Assembly: GCA_022578605.1 (NCBI GenBank)
Contig: MU394053.1
Span: 497,960 to 561,959, forward strand
Source of the DNA: Camillea tinctor
Taxonomy: Eukaryota; Ascomycota; Sordariomycetes; Xylariales; Xylariaceae
DNA: 64,000 nt
Direction: 5' to 3'
Shown here: positions 50,292 through 61,222 of the stretch, one piece after another
How the letters are laid out: every line of letters starts with the position of its first letter
Position numbering within the stretch: position 1 is the stretch's first letter
Notes under the pieces: model-generated
Databases searched by the model: none
What the model was told of the DNA's origin: nothing
The model's input: only the letters and a program-made list of their open reading frames with translations
Position numbers and translations under genes: made by a program

Positions 50292-51394
50292 TTAAGTACA
50301 AGCTTAAGTACCTAGGTAAGTACCTACACACCACTTCTTTTTACGCTACCGGTAGCGCCTTGAGATCCCAGCCACGCGAAACTGCATTTTCCTTGAATAA
50401 TTCTTTTTCTTTTTCTTTCCCATCCTGAGACGTCCACGTTCAGGATCCACCCACCTTTTTTCGATACCCACTGGTCTACGATTCTACGATTCTCCCCATA
50501 ATCAAAACACAGCAAATCCCATTGTACATTACGATAAAGTAACAACGACGCCAGCAATATCGACGAAACATAGGAACAGCGCTAAACATCATCCCCTTGT
50601 AAGAGAGGTTTAAAAAAAGGAACAGAAGCTCCTCTGCGCGCATCTTGCTCGTCAAGTAACTGTCCACTTATTTATTCCCTGAGAAATATTCCCTGAGAAA
50701 CAGCGTCAGGGTGGTCTGATACTGGCCCGCTCGGATAATCGCCAACGTTCTCGATACATTGGGAAAACCCACCTTCATCGAAGATTTGAGAGGATTGCTG
50801 AGAAGAGCTGAAGAGAAGATCCATTCGACTAGTATTGGCATTATTCCCAATTTCCTGCCGCAATTGCATCACGCTAGACCTACCTAGATACCAACTACAT
50901 ACAGTACAGCAGCAACAGCAGCAACAGCAGCAGCAGCTTCTTTCTTTTTTGCTATCGTCTAGGTTTATTCTATTTTCCCAGTAGATAACAGAACCCGATC
51001 GATTTGCTTCTCTGGCAGGGTTCATCTGCGAGAAAGCGCCGCTATCACACGAAAATCACAAACCAACACCTTCCCGCATCCCTCCAACCCTTTCAAGAGC
51101 CGTCTCGAACAAGGAACAAGGGCAGGATCGTCGTTAGCAGCGTTGGGTCCTTACGGATTCTTAATCCCAAGGTGACAGGTTTAACTAGGAAAGTCTTACA
51201 CTTTCTGTCGCTGCACGAGCCGCAAGCTGAGCCATCGTCGACGATCTGAGTCTGAGTCTGGTCCACTTTCCCAGGCGCCGGTTGTCTCCTCCCCCCACTA
51301 CCTGGTCGGTCCTTTCCAAGGGATATTCCCAGTCCCCAGTCCCCAGTTCCCCCCCCCAGCATTAATAAAAGATAAGGCGCCCCATCCCTCAACC

Positions 51395-52763
51395 ATGGCG
51401 TCTCCGAACTACAACCCGAACTACAACTATAATCAATATCCGTTGCCTGCTCCGCCGCAGCCTGTCCAGCAGCAGCCTCCCTCGCAACTCTATAAACACC
51501 AGTCCCAGGCCTCTCAATCCCAGTCCCAGAGACCAGAGCGCACACGGCCACGTTCGCGAGGCTTCAGCTTCCGATCTGATAAATCTCACAAGAGCGCAGG
51601 CGACAGCCACGGCCACAAAGCAGATCTTCATGAGACTTCTGCTGAAAAGGAAGCTAAAAGGCTACACGGCAAAGCCGACCCTAGGATGGCGCTGAGCGAG
51701 ATAGAACCAGGCACGTCTACTGGCGCTCCCTCCCCTCTCCCCCTTTGTGTACTTGTATTGTGACCATAATTGCTAACCTCTTTCTCTCACTTTCCAGCTA
51801 TGCAAGCCCAGGTGGCCGGCGAGGTAATAACGTTACCATTGCGATCTATCCAACACAAGGATGCATTTGGTAACCCTATAAGTAAGTCGCCTGTAACCAC
51901 CTTCGTGTTGCTCATGATTGCTCATTTTCACCTTGCTAGCTGATCCGGACCGATCGAATCCCACCAGAAGCCGATGGGAGCGACCCCTGGATACAATCCG
52001 GAGTTTTGAAGCAGCTATTGACGGCGGCTACAACCGCAAGTCACTATATAGAGCAGAGACAGACTCAGTAGCAAATTGGAATCGGAGGACCAGCTACTAT
52101 GGAAGTGAGCATAAGTGCACCTCCTCACCATACCCAAACTTTACCATCTCACACCAGAGATCTTCAGATAACGGTCCACGCTTCCCCCAGGACAGCTACT
52201 ATGGGGGCCGCGCGAGTACGATGTATGACCCGAGACAGTCGGCGATGATGGGCGGCCCGAGAGAGAGTTTCCAGGGCGGTTACGATAATGATCCCTACGG
52301 TAACAACGGAATGGGCTCACGGAACAGATATTCGAGAATGCAATCGGACCCGCATGTGAATATGCGCGTGAACCCCGACCGAAACGTCTACCCGATGCCG
52401 AATAACCATCGATCATACGAGACGGTCGCTTCTGGTTCGGGCAGTGGAAGCATGGGCGAGCCAGCCGGATATCAGACTGACCCCACTAGCAGTGAGAACA
52501 GCTCGATCGACCGTCGCTCGCCGCCGAAGCGTCAAGAGCCCGTGAATGATTACGGGATCAGTTTTGGCCAGTCGCCATCGTACCAGCGGGACATTGGGGT
52601 TGGCAATAGCTCAGCAGCACCGCCGGCTGTTCCTAGGAAGACCAACAGCATCCTGCTGAGAAAGCCCTCCAAAGCCTCAAGCCCCAGCCAAAACACACAG
52701 GAGCGGCCAGGAGTAGCCGAGAAGCGGAAGAGTTGGTTCCTCAGGCGATTTAGCAAGTCCTAG
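51395..52763 (+). CDS. DUF2406 family protein
   Basis: Four exons (51395-51710, 51798-51881, 51940-52104, 52168-52763) join in frame to 386 residues. The N-terminus is rich in Asn/Tyr/Pro/Gln (NPNYNYNQYPLPAPPQP). The conserved core is assembled across three exons: MALSEIEPAMQAQ, LRSIQHKDAFGNPIT and SNPTRSRWERPLDTIRSF, the last being the hallmark of DUF2406 proteins of ascomycetes. The rest is a polar, Arg/Ser/Gly-rich, probably disordered tail ending in KRKSWFLRRFSKS. Yeast members are poorly characterised and linked to the cell periphery; no activity is assigned. Intron 1 appears to use a GC donor. Intron 3 is 63 nt, in frame and open, so it could be retained, adding 21 residues. Confidence 0.8.
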
Positions 52764-53699
52764 ATCCGCCGATAAGAAATCCTCCTACGTAATATGTCAT
52801 GAAACGTTCTTTCATTTCACGATCTAGATACCCCCACGCAAATTCACTCTCCTTTATCATCACTCCATAATTGATTCTGAGAATCGCACGCACGTATAAC
52901 ACGAAAAATGGACTGCATCCCTGGGTGGTTTGGGCTAACGACCAAAACTCCTGCAAATACTCCCTCACAACTTGATATATTCCACATATTCCCGAGCACT
53001 GCGTGCTTGCGGCCGGCTTGATCCGACCCCTCCTGGACGAAATTTTTCTACCCACAAAATTACAGTGTACTTCACATTCACATCATCGAACGAAGCATTT
53101 AGTGGAGTTGAGTTGTTGTTTGCGCAAATCAGGTTTGCGTATAGTACAAAAAGGTTCCCAAGGTTATGGATCAAGGGATTAACCATACTTGATTCTATAA
53201 CCGAAATTGAAAGCAGAGGGGGGAAAGACTGAGTGTCTTTTGGACTGGAGGGGGCCGATGGAAGTGGTTAGGAATATACGAAGATGACTTTGGGGGCGGT
53301 TCGATAACTTAGTCGAAACAAAAAACAATTAATACTCATATACGCTCACATACACACACAATCACACTTCCTACGCACACGCACATACATACATAGTCAT
53401 TCAACCAACCCGTCATTACCATCCTTTACTCATCATCTATTTTTCCCCCTCCGATCCTTTTTTTTTTGTCATTGCATGGGGGGTGGTGGAGGATGAAATA
53501 GAGCATCGATAGTTTTCTTTTTTATTATGTCTCTTCTACCTTTTTTTTTTCTTCTTCTCCAACTTCTCATACGTAAGAAAATGCTAGGTTTTTCATTGAT
53601 GCAAGGAAAGGGAACACACAAACGCAAGGGAATAATTTTTTTTTCTTGGAGTTGGGGGGTTTGATATCTCTGTTTTTTATTTGGGATGAAGTAACTACA

Positions 53700-53764
<65 letters not shown>

Positions 53765-54680
53765 CTTTTCCGTCATGTCGCTCTCCGCCCCTATTCCTGT
53801 TTCTATTTGTGTGTGTGTGGGTGTGAATAGGGGGTAGGGAGATAGAGGGATAGAGGGATAGGGGGGTGGGGGAAGGGGAGGAGGAGAAAGGAGAGAGAGA
53901 GCACATAAATAGGTTACTGTAAATACACGCTAGTAGATGAATCACTACTAACTGGGTACTTCTTCGACTTACCTATGTTATACGGGATTTTTCTCTCCCC
54001 TGCGTCTGTTGCTTGATATACTCGGTTTTTTGGTTCATTGCTGTCCGTGTATTCCTTGTGATAGATAGATGGTAGGGAATGGTGCGATGAGGACCGGATT
54101 CGGAGTTGGGACTTCTGGTTACGACTGCTGCTGGAGGGCGAGGCGGAGGGGAAGAAAAGGCGAGGGGGAGTGGTAAATAGTAAGGGATTGATGAGTAACT
54201 AGTCTTCTTTCGCTGCCACGTCTCCTAAGTTTATCGAATGGATGGGAATCGGGATTCTAACTTCTACTTCTGCTGCTAGCATAGAATATACTATGTGTGA
54301 TATACTAGTAATTGGGTAGATACTCGGTATATGGCCAGGCTAACTAGGAGGGTATATCACATTGGCAGCTGCTGAGTGAGCATATTGGGCGGTGACTGTC
54401 AAAAATAAAAGGCATCCTCTCATCTGTTCTTTTTTTACGAGACTTCGTGCTCTTCCCCGATCCATGTATACCGCAACGGCCCTTTGACCTAAGTAAACGA
54501 ACCCATTACCATTCTTCCCCCCCTTCCTCCCCCTTCCTCACGCGTGGGTTTCAGAGCCTACCTCCTAAAGCACCATAGCTTTTTAAAAAAGACGAAGTTA
54601 CCAACATAGCATTAACTACCTGACGTCCCCCCCTCTCGCTCTCTGCCTCTTTCTTGGCGGTTCAGCCACTCGTTGGTCGG
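52764..54680. other. Convergent 3' spacer between DUF2406 and Vma21 genes
   Basis: No coding frame. It holds T-rich tracts, the (CT)26 microsatellite and a GGGATAGAGGGATAG-like purine stretch around 53830-53900. Confidence 0.5.
53707..53758. repeat. (CT)26 microsatellite
   Basis: 52 uninterrupted bases of CT dinucleotide in the spacer downstream of the DUF2406 gene. Length is probably polymorphic. Confidence 0.95.
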
Positions 54681-55346
54681 CTAGTCCTTCTTCCCCTGCT
54701 GCTTCTTCTGAGCCTCTAGCTGCTCCGTCTGGTCCTCGCTCATGGCTACCACTACGTACCCCACTAGCACGACGTTGGCCATTATGGCGGCGAGGGCGCC
54801 GGCGTAGGTCGAATTGCCTTTTTTTTGTTTTTGGGATTGTCAGTGTTGTTGCTATTGATGGCGTGGGGGGCAGGAGTGGATGGGAGGGGGACAACTGGTT
54901 TGAGGATGAGGTTTTACCTTTGAATAGCGTGTGCACTGTTGCGAAGTACGACCCGATGGGCACGACGACCATGGCGAGCGTGAAGGCGAGGAGCTTGAGG
55001 ATTACGTCCCTGGATTGGAGAGGAAAGAGGGTGGGACAGGTTGTTAGTTCATATGTTTATATTTTAGTTTGGTAAAGGAGGTGGTGTTTTCTATGTTTAT
55101 CCTCTTTCGTAGGCCCTGTTGTTTTGCATCTCTGCTAATTATGAGAGCCCTCAATGAGGGCAGGTGATGATGATCATGACGAACATGGTTCGGGGAGTTG
55201 AGATCATTCATCAGCTTCACTTACATGGGAACTGCGGGCGCTGTGCTGGACGGGTCTTGCTGGCCGGAGCCCGAGTCGAAGGTGAGGTCGTGGTCATCCT
55301 TGTCGAGGATGGTCTTCTCTGTGGAGATGATGCGGCGGGATGTCAT
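54681..55346 (-). CDS. vma21: Vacuolar ATPase assembly factor Vma21
   Basis: Three exons (55346-55225, 55009-54918, 54817-54681) join in frame to 116 residues. Vma21 is a small two-helix ER membrane chaperone that helps assemble the V0 sector of the V-ATPase and escorts it to the Golgi. The sequence starts MTSRRIISTEKTILDKDDHD and passes through PAVPMDVILKLLAF. Helix 1 is LAMVVVPIGSYFATVHTLF and helix 2 is ALAAIMANVVLVGYVVVA, with KGNSTYAG in the loop formed across intron 2. The C-terminus, KKQQGKKD, carries the lysines expected of the ER-retrieval signal, although KKD-stop is one residue short of a strict KKxx. The acceptor of intron 2 is an A-rich AAAAG, which is weaker than usual. The exons are small, so no long open frame marks this gene. 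Confidence 0.92.
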
Positions 55347-56878
55347 ATTGGATGATGGAAACTTGACTATTTCTTTTCCTCTAATGAACGATTATTGGTG
55401 TTTTTGTTTTGAGTTTAATATTCGAGATTTCGTTTGATGTTGGATGTTAGGTATTAAGTACTTCGGCGCGTATAATAAGCATGAGCATAAACATGTATAC
55501 CTACTATATGTATATACGTAAGCCACGTTGTGCTCAGGGAGTTTCTTTCAATGTACAGGTGGTATTGAGGCTCAAACATAGGACACACAAACCTTAAGCT
55601 CTATTGGAATGAGATGAGTGGATGGGGATGGATCTGGTGGGGCTGACGATTCTGCTAACGTATGCAGGTGCTAGGATACGCTAAGCTGAAGCTAGGCTAG
55701 TAGGTATAGAGTGAGAGAAGGCACAAAGTTAAAAAGCTGTGTTGCGGGTGTACAGTGAAGAGCCTCGCCTTCAACCCCCCCTTTTTTTAGTGTTTCTGTT
55801 TCCATCACAACTTTCCGAGGCGCACCACCTTTATTTTCTTCTATTCTCTCTCATTGTTGGGAATTACAAAGAAAACAAAAGCAAAAAGCCATAAAAGGGA
55901 AACACCTCGACACTAAGAATCCACACAATGTTGGCTCACCTTGGTGAAAATAGAACGATGCCCTTGTGAATCTGTATAGTTGGTAAGTGTCTTTGAGAGC
56001 CTGTGTGTGGTTGTCTTTGACAAGGTTAAACAGTTACTTGCTGCTTCAAATTCTCTAATATTTTTCTAGTCCGCAACCTTGATCAGGATACCTTATATAT
56101 ATTATAAGGTTAGCGACAACCCCAGGTCCAGTCAATCGTTATCCAGCCTATTACATACAAACATTCATAACTTACTATATTATTACATAAACTCTGAGAG
56201 TTACCTACAGGTAGGTACATACACTACTATATCAATTATACTTCTACTTTACCCCAATTCCCCATCTCTTCATCCCTGCAAAGAGCCTGCTTTCCCCCCA
56301 CTACATCAGCTGACAGCGCGCCACACTTATCCCTTTCGCGTCGGATTCGTTACCGCGTTAAGTCCACTTTTAGCACTTTAGACTAAAAAAATATTCCTTG
56401 GGCTGGGGAATTCCATCTTCATAATTTCATCTTCATCTTTCTTCACCTCCCATATACTTTCTCTAATTCTTAATTCGCTCCCAATCTCCTCCCCCTTCCC
56501 ACCCCATTAGCCAAGCTAAGGAAGATAGGTCTTGACAAAGTACATTCATTCTATCTCTTTTTGGTCTCTCAGGTTAGCAGACCGAGTTTCCCTGTCAACC
56601 AAGTCGAGGTCGGGTCGGAACTTGTATTTGAAATCTTTGTGAATCGAACCGAGTATATTCACTAGAGAGAACTCAGCACATACTCAATACTCTCTTTGAT
56701 TCTACGCCATCACCCATCTTCTTGCATTCAACAGCTAAGACGTCATAATCGATAACCACACAGCCGTACCTATATCCATTTACCTCCTCGCCAATTAACC
56801 GAATTGCGCATACACCCTCAATTCCGTTGCATACAGCTTTCACTTCACCCTCCAGCATTACATTCTCTTCCACGCAAA
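55347..56878. other. Divergent promoter region of Vma21 and Fun30-like genes
   Basis: No gene recognised in about 1.5 kb. It contains pyrimidine-rich tracts upstream of the remodeller start (about 56,390-56,570), typical of fungal promoters and leaders. Confidence 0.5.
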
Positions 56879-59800
56879 ATGGCACCAACTACATTTACCA
56901 GCAATACCACCAGCTTCATACCAGGCACACCAGGGATGGCTCCCCGCAACAAGCTACCTGCGCCCTCCAATCAGCGAACGGTGGATTATATAGAGATTGA
57001 CTCGGATAACGACGCCGATGAACTTGTGACCGATCATATCATGCGATCTTCACCGTATTTCACCCAACCCACACAGATCGTGAATCGAGCCACGCAGCCG
57101 ACGCAAATTGTGAACAGGAGAACCCAACCTACCCAGATAGTGAGCAAGGCGACTCAACCCACCCAGATACTTGGTCGAACTACTCTGCGTTCAAGCTCTC
57201 CGTTGGGTCCCAGCTCCCCAGGTACTACTATAGAAGTCCCAGCCTCCTCGCCCTTCCGCGCCGAGTCCCAATCAAAGCCATTGGCCAACAACGGCAGAAA
57301 GCTAGGGACGGTCAGCAAAGTTGCATCTCTGATGGCACCAGCCGGAACATCGTTCCGGCCTCCTGTGGCCCAGAAGACCAACGGAGTAGCTCGGGAGGCT
57401 GCTAAGAAAAAGTACCTGAACATATCAGATGATGACTTGATTGAGGACTACAAGCATGAGGATAGCTCAGGAGACGAATCGCCGATGAGGGGAGATATAC
57501 GGCCATCCTCATTTATGAAGAAAGGCGTAGCAACATCGACATCGACATCAACATCAGCCCCGAAGCCCGCATCTACATGGCCTATAAAGGCCGATATAGC
57601 ACTTACCGATATCCATGATCTCAGACTGCGCCATTTGACAAAGGATGTACACCGAATTGTTTCCAAGTCCAAGTCCGGCGTCACTCTCCGAGAGTGTCGG
57701 GATGCTTTGATGAAGGGTGTGGGCTGGCAGGTCTCCCGCGCTGTCAATCAATTAATGGGAACAACAACTACCGCTCAGAAGCCGGGACTACAAACTTCCC
57801 AAAACTCTTCTAAGAGTTTTTCTCAATCCACCGATTTGAGCACATCTTCTTCATCCCAAAAACTATCTTCACTCTCCAATGCCAAAACCAACGCCATCTC
57901 AACTTCTACTACTACATCTTCCAAGAACCCTCCTCGCAGACGCCTTATGCAAGGACGACGTGAAAAGTCACCGTCACCTACACCCGTATTTTCTATATCA
58001 TCTTCTGCATCCTCTCCTCCCACCACACCTGCACGATCTGAGAACACTTCCACCCCCAGTTCCCAATCTAGCGCTATGATGGCGATTGCCCAGCCGACTC
58101 ATAAGCGACTAGAGTCAGCCGCAGTTAAAAAACCACGCCGCCGTCTCCAGCAAGGTCGTCGCAAGCGTTCACCGTCACCTGTCATCTCATTGCCCTCTGA
58201 TTCTGATTTCGATGACGATGGACCTCTTACGAAGCCCGCTGCCTCGCGCAAGCGAAAGGCCAAGGTGCAACTGGAACCTGAGTCGGAGGCTGAACCAATT
58301 GCGGTGTTGACCGAATCTAGTGAAGATGAAGCTATGGATGACGACAATGAGACTGAAAACGAAACCGTTCTCGAATATCTGAACAACTGCACCGCCGAGA
58401 GTCTAGCCCAAATGACAAGTTTGCCTGCCGCAGATGCTAAGCTTATGGTTGCCGCCCGTCCTTTTAAGAGAATTGCTGACGCCGAGAAGGTCTCGAAGAA
58501 AGACAAAGCCAAATCAAAATCCAAAACGACACGCACCGAGATCGGCTCTCTCATCGTAGAGAAGCTGTCGTCCTGGTTTGAAGCCTTCCAGGAGGCAAGT
58601 GCCGTCATTAGACGGTGTGAGGATCGTGGCAAGGAGTTACAGGCTGCTATGTCAAAATGGAATATGGATAGGAATGGTAAAGAGGTTCCCGGGGTTGCAA
58701 TGCCCATTAAAGAGAAGCCCGCAACCATGGCCGATGATGTTCGTCTAAAATCTTACCAGCTTGTCGGTTTGAATTGGATGAGCCTCCTCCATTCTCGAGG
58801 TTACTCTGGTATTCTGGCGGATGATATGGGTCTAGGCAAGACTTGCCAGGTGGTTTCCATGATTGCCCATTTGGTGGAATCCTACGATGGCGAAAGTGAA
58901 GCTCGCCCCTGGCCTAACCTAATTGTCGTCCCCTCCAGCACGTACGAGAATTGGATGTCAGAATTCGAGAGGTTCGCCCCTGATATCACAGTCTGCCCCT
59001 ACTCAGGACCTGGACGACGCGACATTGATGTTGAGGATGCCCAAGAATACCATGTCGTCCTCACGACCTATTCTCAAGTCGAAAGGCAGAAAGAAGATCT
59101 CCGCTGGCTTCAGGCTCTTGAACCTCACGCCGCCATTTTCGATGAGGGCCATCGACTGAAGAACCAGAAGACTTTGATCTATAGACAGATGATGCAGGTC
59201 CCCACCGAATGGCGTCTCATCCTCAGTGGTACACCAGTCCAGAATAACCTCAAGGAGCTTCTTAGTGTCCTTCATTTTGTCGAGCCAGATCTCTTCGGGG
59301 ACAGTTTCCATAAACTCGACACTATCTTCGAGACTAAGGTGTCGAATAAAGAGGTACACAACTTTGCAGCACTGGCCAAGGAGCGCGTTGCGAATGCGCG
59401 AACTATCATGGCCCCATTCATTCTCCAACGCCGGAAGGACGAAGTCCTCGAACTGGCCAAGAAGATCGAGCGCAATGAGGTTGTCGAAATGCACCCCGAA
59501 CAAAAGCGCATATACGACGAGATCAAAAATCGGTATCTGTTGCCTAAGGGCACTAAGCGTGCGGGATCTCTTATCAAGGATACCAACTCCTGGATGCAGC
59601 TGCGAAAAGCGGCCATTCACCATCAACTCTTCCGCAGCCATTTCACCGATAAGATTGTTGAGAAGATGACGGACATTCTGTGGAGCAAATGCTCGGAGGA
59701 AGAGCTTTACGTTCAGAGCAAGGAAGACCGTCACAAGGCCCTTTTCCTTGCCGATCTGAAGGAAAAGTCAGATTTCCAACTGCATCTCTGGTGTAAGGAC

Positions 59801-60403
59801 TTCCATAAGTACATCGGTCACCTTGATATCCCGCATCGCTCGTGGGAAGAGAGTCCTAAAGTTCAGCGGCTTCTCGAGCTTGTCCGAGGCTACATGAAGA
59901 CAGGCGACCGAGTCCTCGTATTCAGCCGTTTTGAGCTAGTCATCGACATCCTGCGGGAGACCTTGCACCACGCAGGTATCCAATACTGCGAGCTCACAGG
60001 CTCGTGCGAAACCTCGACTCGGTTCCCAGAGATTCATAGATTCAACGAAAACCCGGACATCCCGGTATTCCTCCTGACCACAGGCGCGGGTGGAACCGGC
60101 CTCAACTTGACGGCGGCCAACAAGATCGTGCTGTTCGACCAGTCGGACAACCCTCAGGAAGACGTGCAGGCGTCGAACCGCGCGCACCGCATCGGCCAGA
60201 CGCGCGACGTCGAGGTCATCCGCCTCATCACACAGGATACGGTCGAGGGGCTCGTGTACAACTCGTGCGTCAAGAAGCTCATGCTGGCCGCGTGCGTGGA
60301 GGGCCAGTTCGCGGTCGACGACACGGACGAGAACGAGTCGGTCGAGCAGCAGTGCCGCAGACTTATGATTTTGGAGAACGAGGCCCGCTCTTCGCAAGCC
60401 TGA
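56879..60403 (+). CDS. fun30: Fun30/SMARCAD1-type SNF2 chromatin remodeller
   Basis: A single exon of 1,174 residues from ATG 56879. It is a nuclear ATP-dependent DNA translocase that slides or evicts nucleosomes, with family roles in silencing and in DNA end resection. The N-terminus is disordered, with VDYIEIDSDND (residues 35-45), four perfect decamer repeats xTQPTQIxxx (61-100), many Ser runs, and a helical region near residues 240-300 that may be a CUE-like ubiquitin-binding module (HLTKDVHRIVSKSKSG). The ATPase has DDMGLGKT (about 647-655), the DEGH box typical of this subfamily (about 754), LSGTPVQNNL, and in lobe 2 VLVFSRFE, TTGAGGTGLNLT and the arginine-finger motif ASNRAHRIGQTR (about 1100). 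DEGH rather than DEAH and the length support Fun30 over Snf2 or Iswi. Confidence 0.92.
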   Translation: MAPTTFTSNTTSFIPGTPGMAPRNKLPAPSNQRTVDYIEIDSDNDADELVTDHIMRSSPYFTQPTQIVNRATQPTQIVNRRTQPTQIVSKATQPTQILGRTTLRSSSPLGPSSPGTTIEVPASSPFRAESQSKPLANNGRKLGTVSKVASLMAPAGTSFRPPVAQKTNGVAREAAKKKYLNISDDDLIEDYKHEDSSGDESPMRGDIRPSSFMKKGVATSTSTSTSAPKPASTWPIKADIALTDIHDLRLRHLTKDVHRIVSKSKSGVTLRECRDALMKGVGWQVSRAVNQLMGTTTTAQKPGLQTSQNSSKSFSQSTDLSTSSSSQKLSSLSNAKTNAISTSTTTSSKNPPRRRLMQGRREKSPSPTPVFSISSSASSPPTTPARSENTSTPSSQSSAMMAIAQPTHKRLESAAVKKPRRRLQQGRRKRSPSPVISLPSDSDFDDDGPLTKPAASRKRKAKVQLEPESEAEPIAVLTESSEDEAMDDDNETENETVLEYLNNCTAESLAQMTSLPAADAKLMVAARPFKRIADAEKVSKKDKAKSKSKTTRTEIGSLIVEKLSSWFEAFQEASAVIRRCEDRGKELQAAMSKWNMDRNGKEVPGVAMPIKEKPATMADDVRLKSYQLVGLNWMSLLHSRGYSGILADDMGLGKTCQVVSMIAHLVESYDGESEARPWPNLIVVPSSTYENWMSEFERFAPDITVCPYSGPGRRDIDVEDAQEYHVVLTTYSQVERQKEDLRWLQALEPHAAIFDEGHRLKNQKTLIYRQMMQVPTEWRLILSGTPVQNNLKELLSVLHFVEPDLFGDSFHKLDTIFETKVSNKEVHNFAALAKERVANARTIMAPFILQRRKDEVLELAKKIERNEVVEMHPEQKRIYDEIKNRYLLPKGTKRAGSLIKDTNSWMQLRKAAIHHQLFRSHFTDKIVEKMTDILWSKCSEEELYVQSKEDRHKALFLADLKEKSDFQLHLWCKDFHKYIGHLDIPHRSWEESPKVQRLLELVRGYMKTGDRVLVFSRFELVIDILRETLHHAGIQYCELTGSCETSTRFPEIHRFNENPDIPVFLLTTGAGGTGLNLTAANKIVLFDQSDNPQEDVQASNRAHRIGQTRDVEVIRLITQDTVEGLVYNSCVKKLMLAACVEGQFAVDDTDENESVEQQCRRLMILENEARSSQA

Positions 60404-61222
60404 AGGAATTCGATCGAGTGATATGGAGGCTTGGGTAAGATGGCTTGTTGTCATAATGAAAGAAGATAGAAAGCAAGGATTTGCATGGCTAGGCTAAGAT
60501 GCTTTGTAGGGTGGATTGATGGGTTGTTTTTCTTCCAGCCTTTGAACAAACTAGAGCAGAGCAGAGCATAGCGAGGCGAAATTTGAGCATTTGCTCCCTT
60601 TTCAAGATATTGGCATAGAGAGGGGATGATGAATCCAAGATGATGGTTAGAGAAAGAAAAAAAACTTATAGGCAATTGTTGTCTGTCTGTTTTGGCATAC
60701 GATACGATACAACGGATACAAGAGAGAATATTTGGGATATTTCTCCCTCCCACCCTTTCTCTCTTTTCTTTTTGTCTTCTCTGGCGGAGGATATACCCAC
60801 CCCCTTTTTTCATAAATCAATTTTTTTTCAGTGCATGAGAGGGGAGTTTTTTTTCGAGTTTTCTATATAACTAAGGGTTTAATGATAAAGAAGCCAAGAT
60901 GAGAATTAGAGAATAGAGTATAGAGAACAGGAGATTTGAATCATACATGTGTTTTTGCTATGGCGACTTGAAATGTGTGTTTGGTGCTTTTTGGGGTGGT
61001 GGGAAGCGGTAGGTAGATTGCTATGTGTATCGTGTTGTCTTGATTTGTTTCAGTTTGTTCTTCTTGTTTTTCTCGACTACTGTAAATCCCGTAACCGTAG
61101 TCCTGCTCAGTCTTACCAGCGAAGCAAATAGATCCCACGCTTGGGGTTGTCAACCTCTGCCCCCCCTCCCTCTCTTTATCACGATCATCATCGTTAGTCG
61201 CTAACCACTCCAACTCTTACCA
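60404..61222. other. Convergent 3' spacer
   Basis: It lies between the remodeller stop and the stop of the small minus-strand gene. T-rich tracts and no credible frame. Confidence 0.5.

Larger units (their letters stand above)
42140..51394. other. 9.2-kb gene-free stretch
   Basis: No frame on either strand shows family motifs, sensible exon joins or protein-like composition; the longest plus-strand one is 173 codons at 44265-44786. The sequence is AT-rich with many homopolymers, pyrimidine tracts and TACCTAGGTA-like words. It includes a CA/CT microsatellite (43881-43913) and a 12-bp tandem repeat (50244-50291). The last 1-2 kb are likely promoter and long 5' leader of the DUF2406 gene. I see no recognisable transposon, tRNA or rRNA in it. 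Confidence 0.5.

Noticed and set aside
54616..54972. 118-codon minus-strand frame read as one protein
   Set aside because: It is Vma21 exon 2 read through its intron and out of frame afterwards; the spliced model gives the real family sequence.
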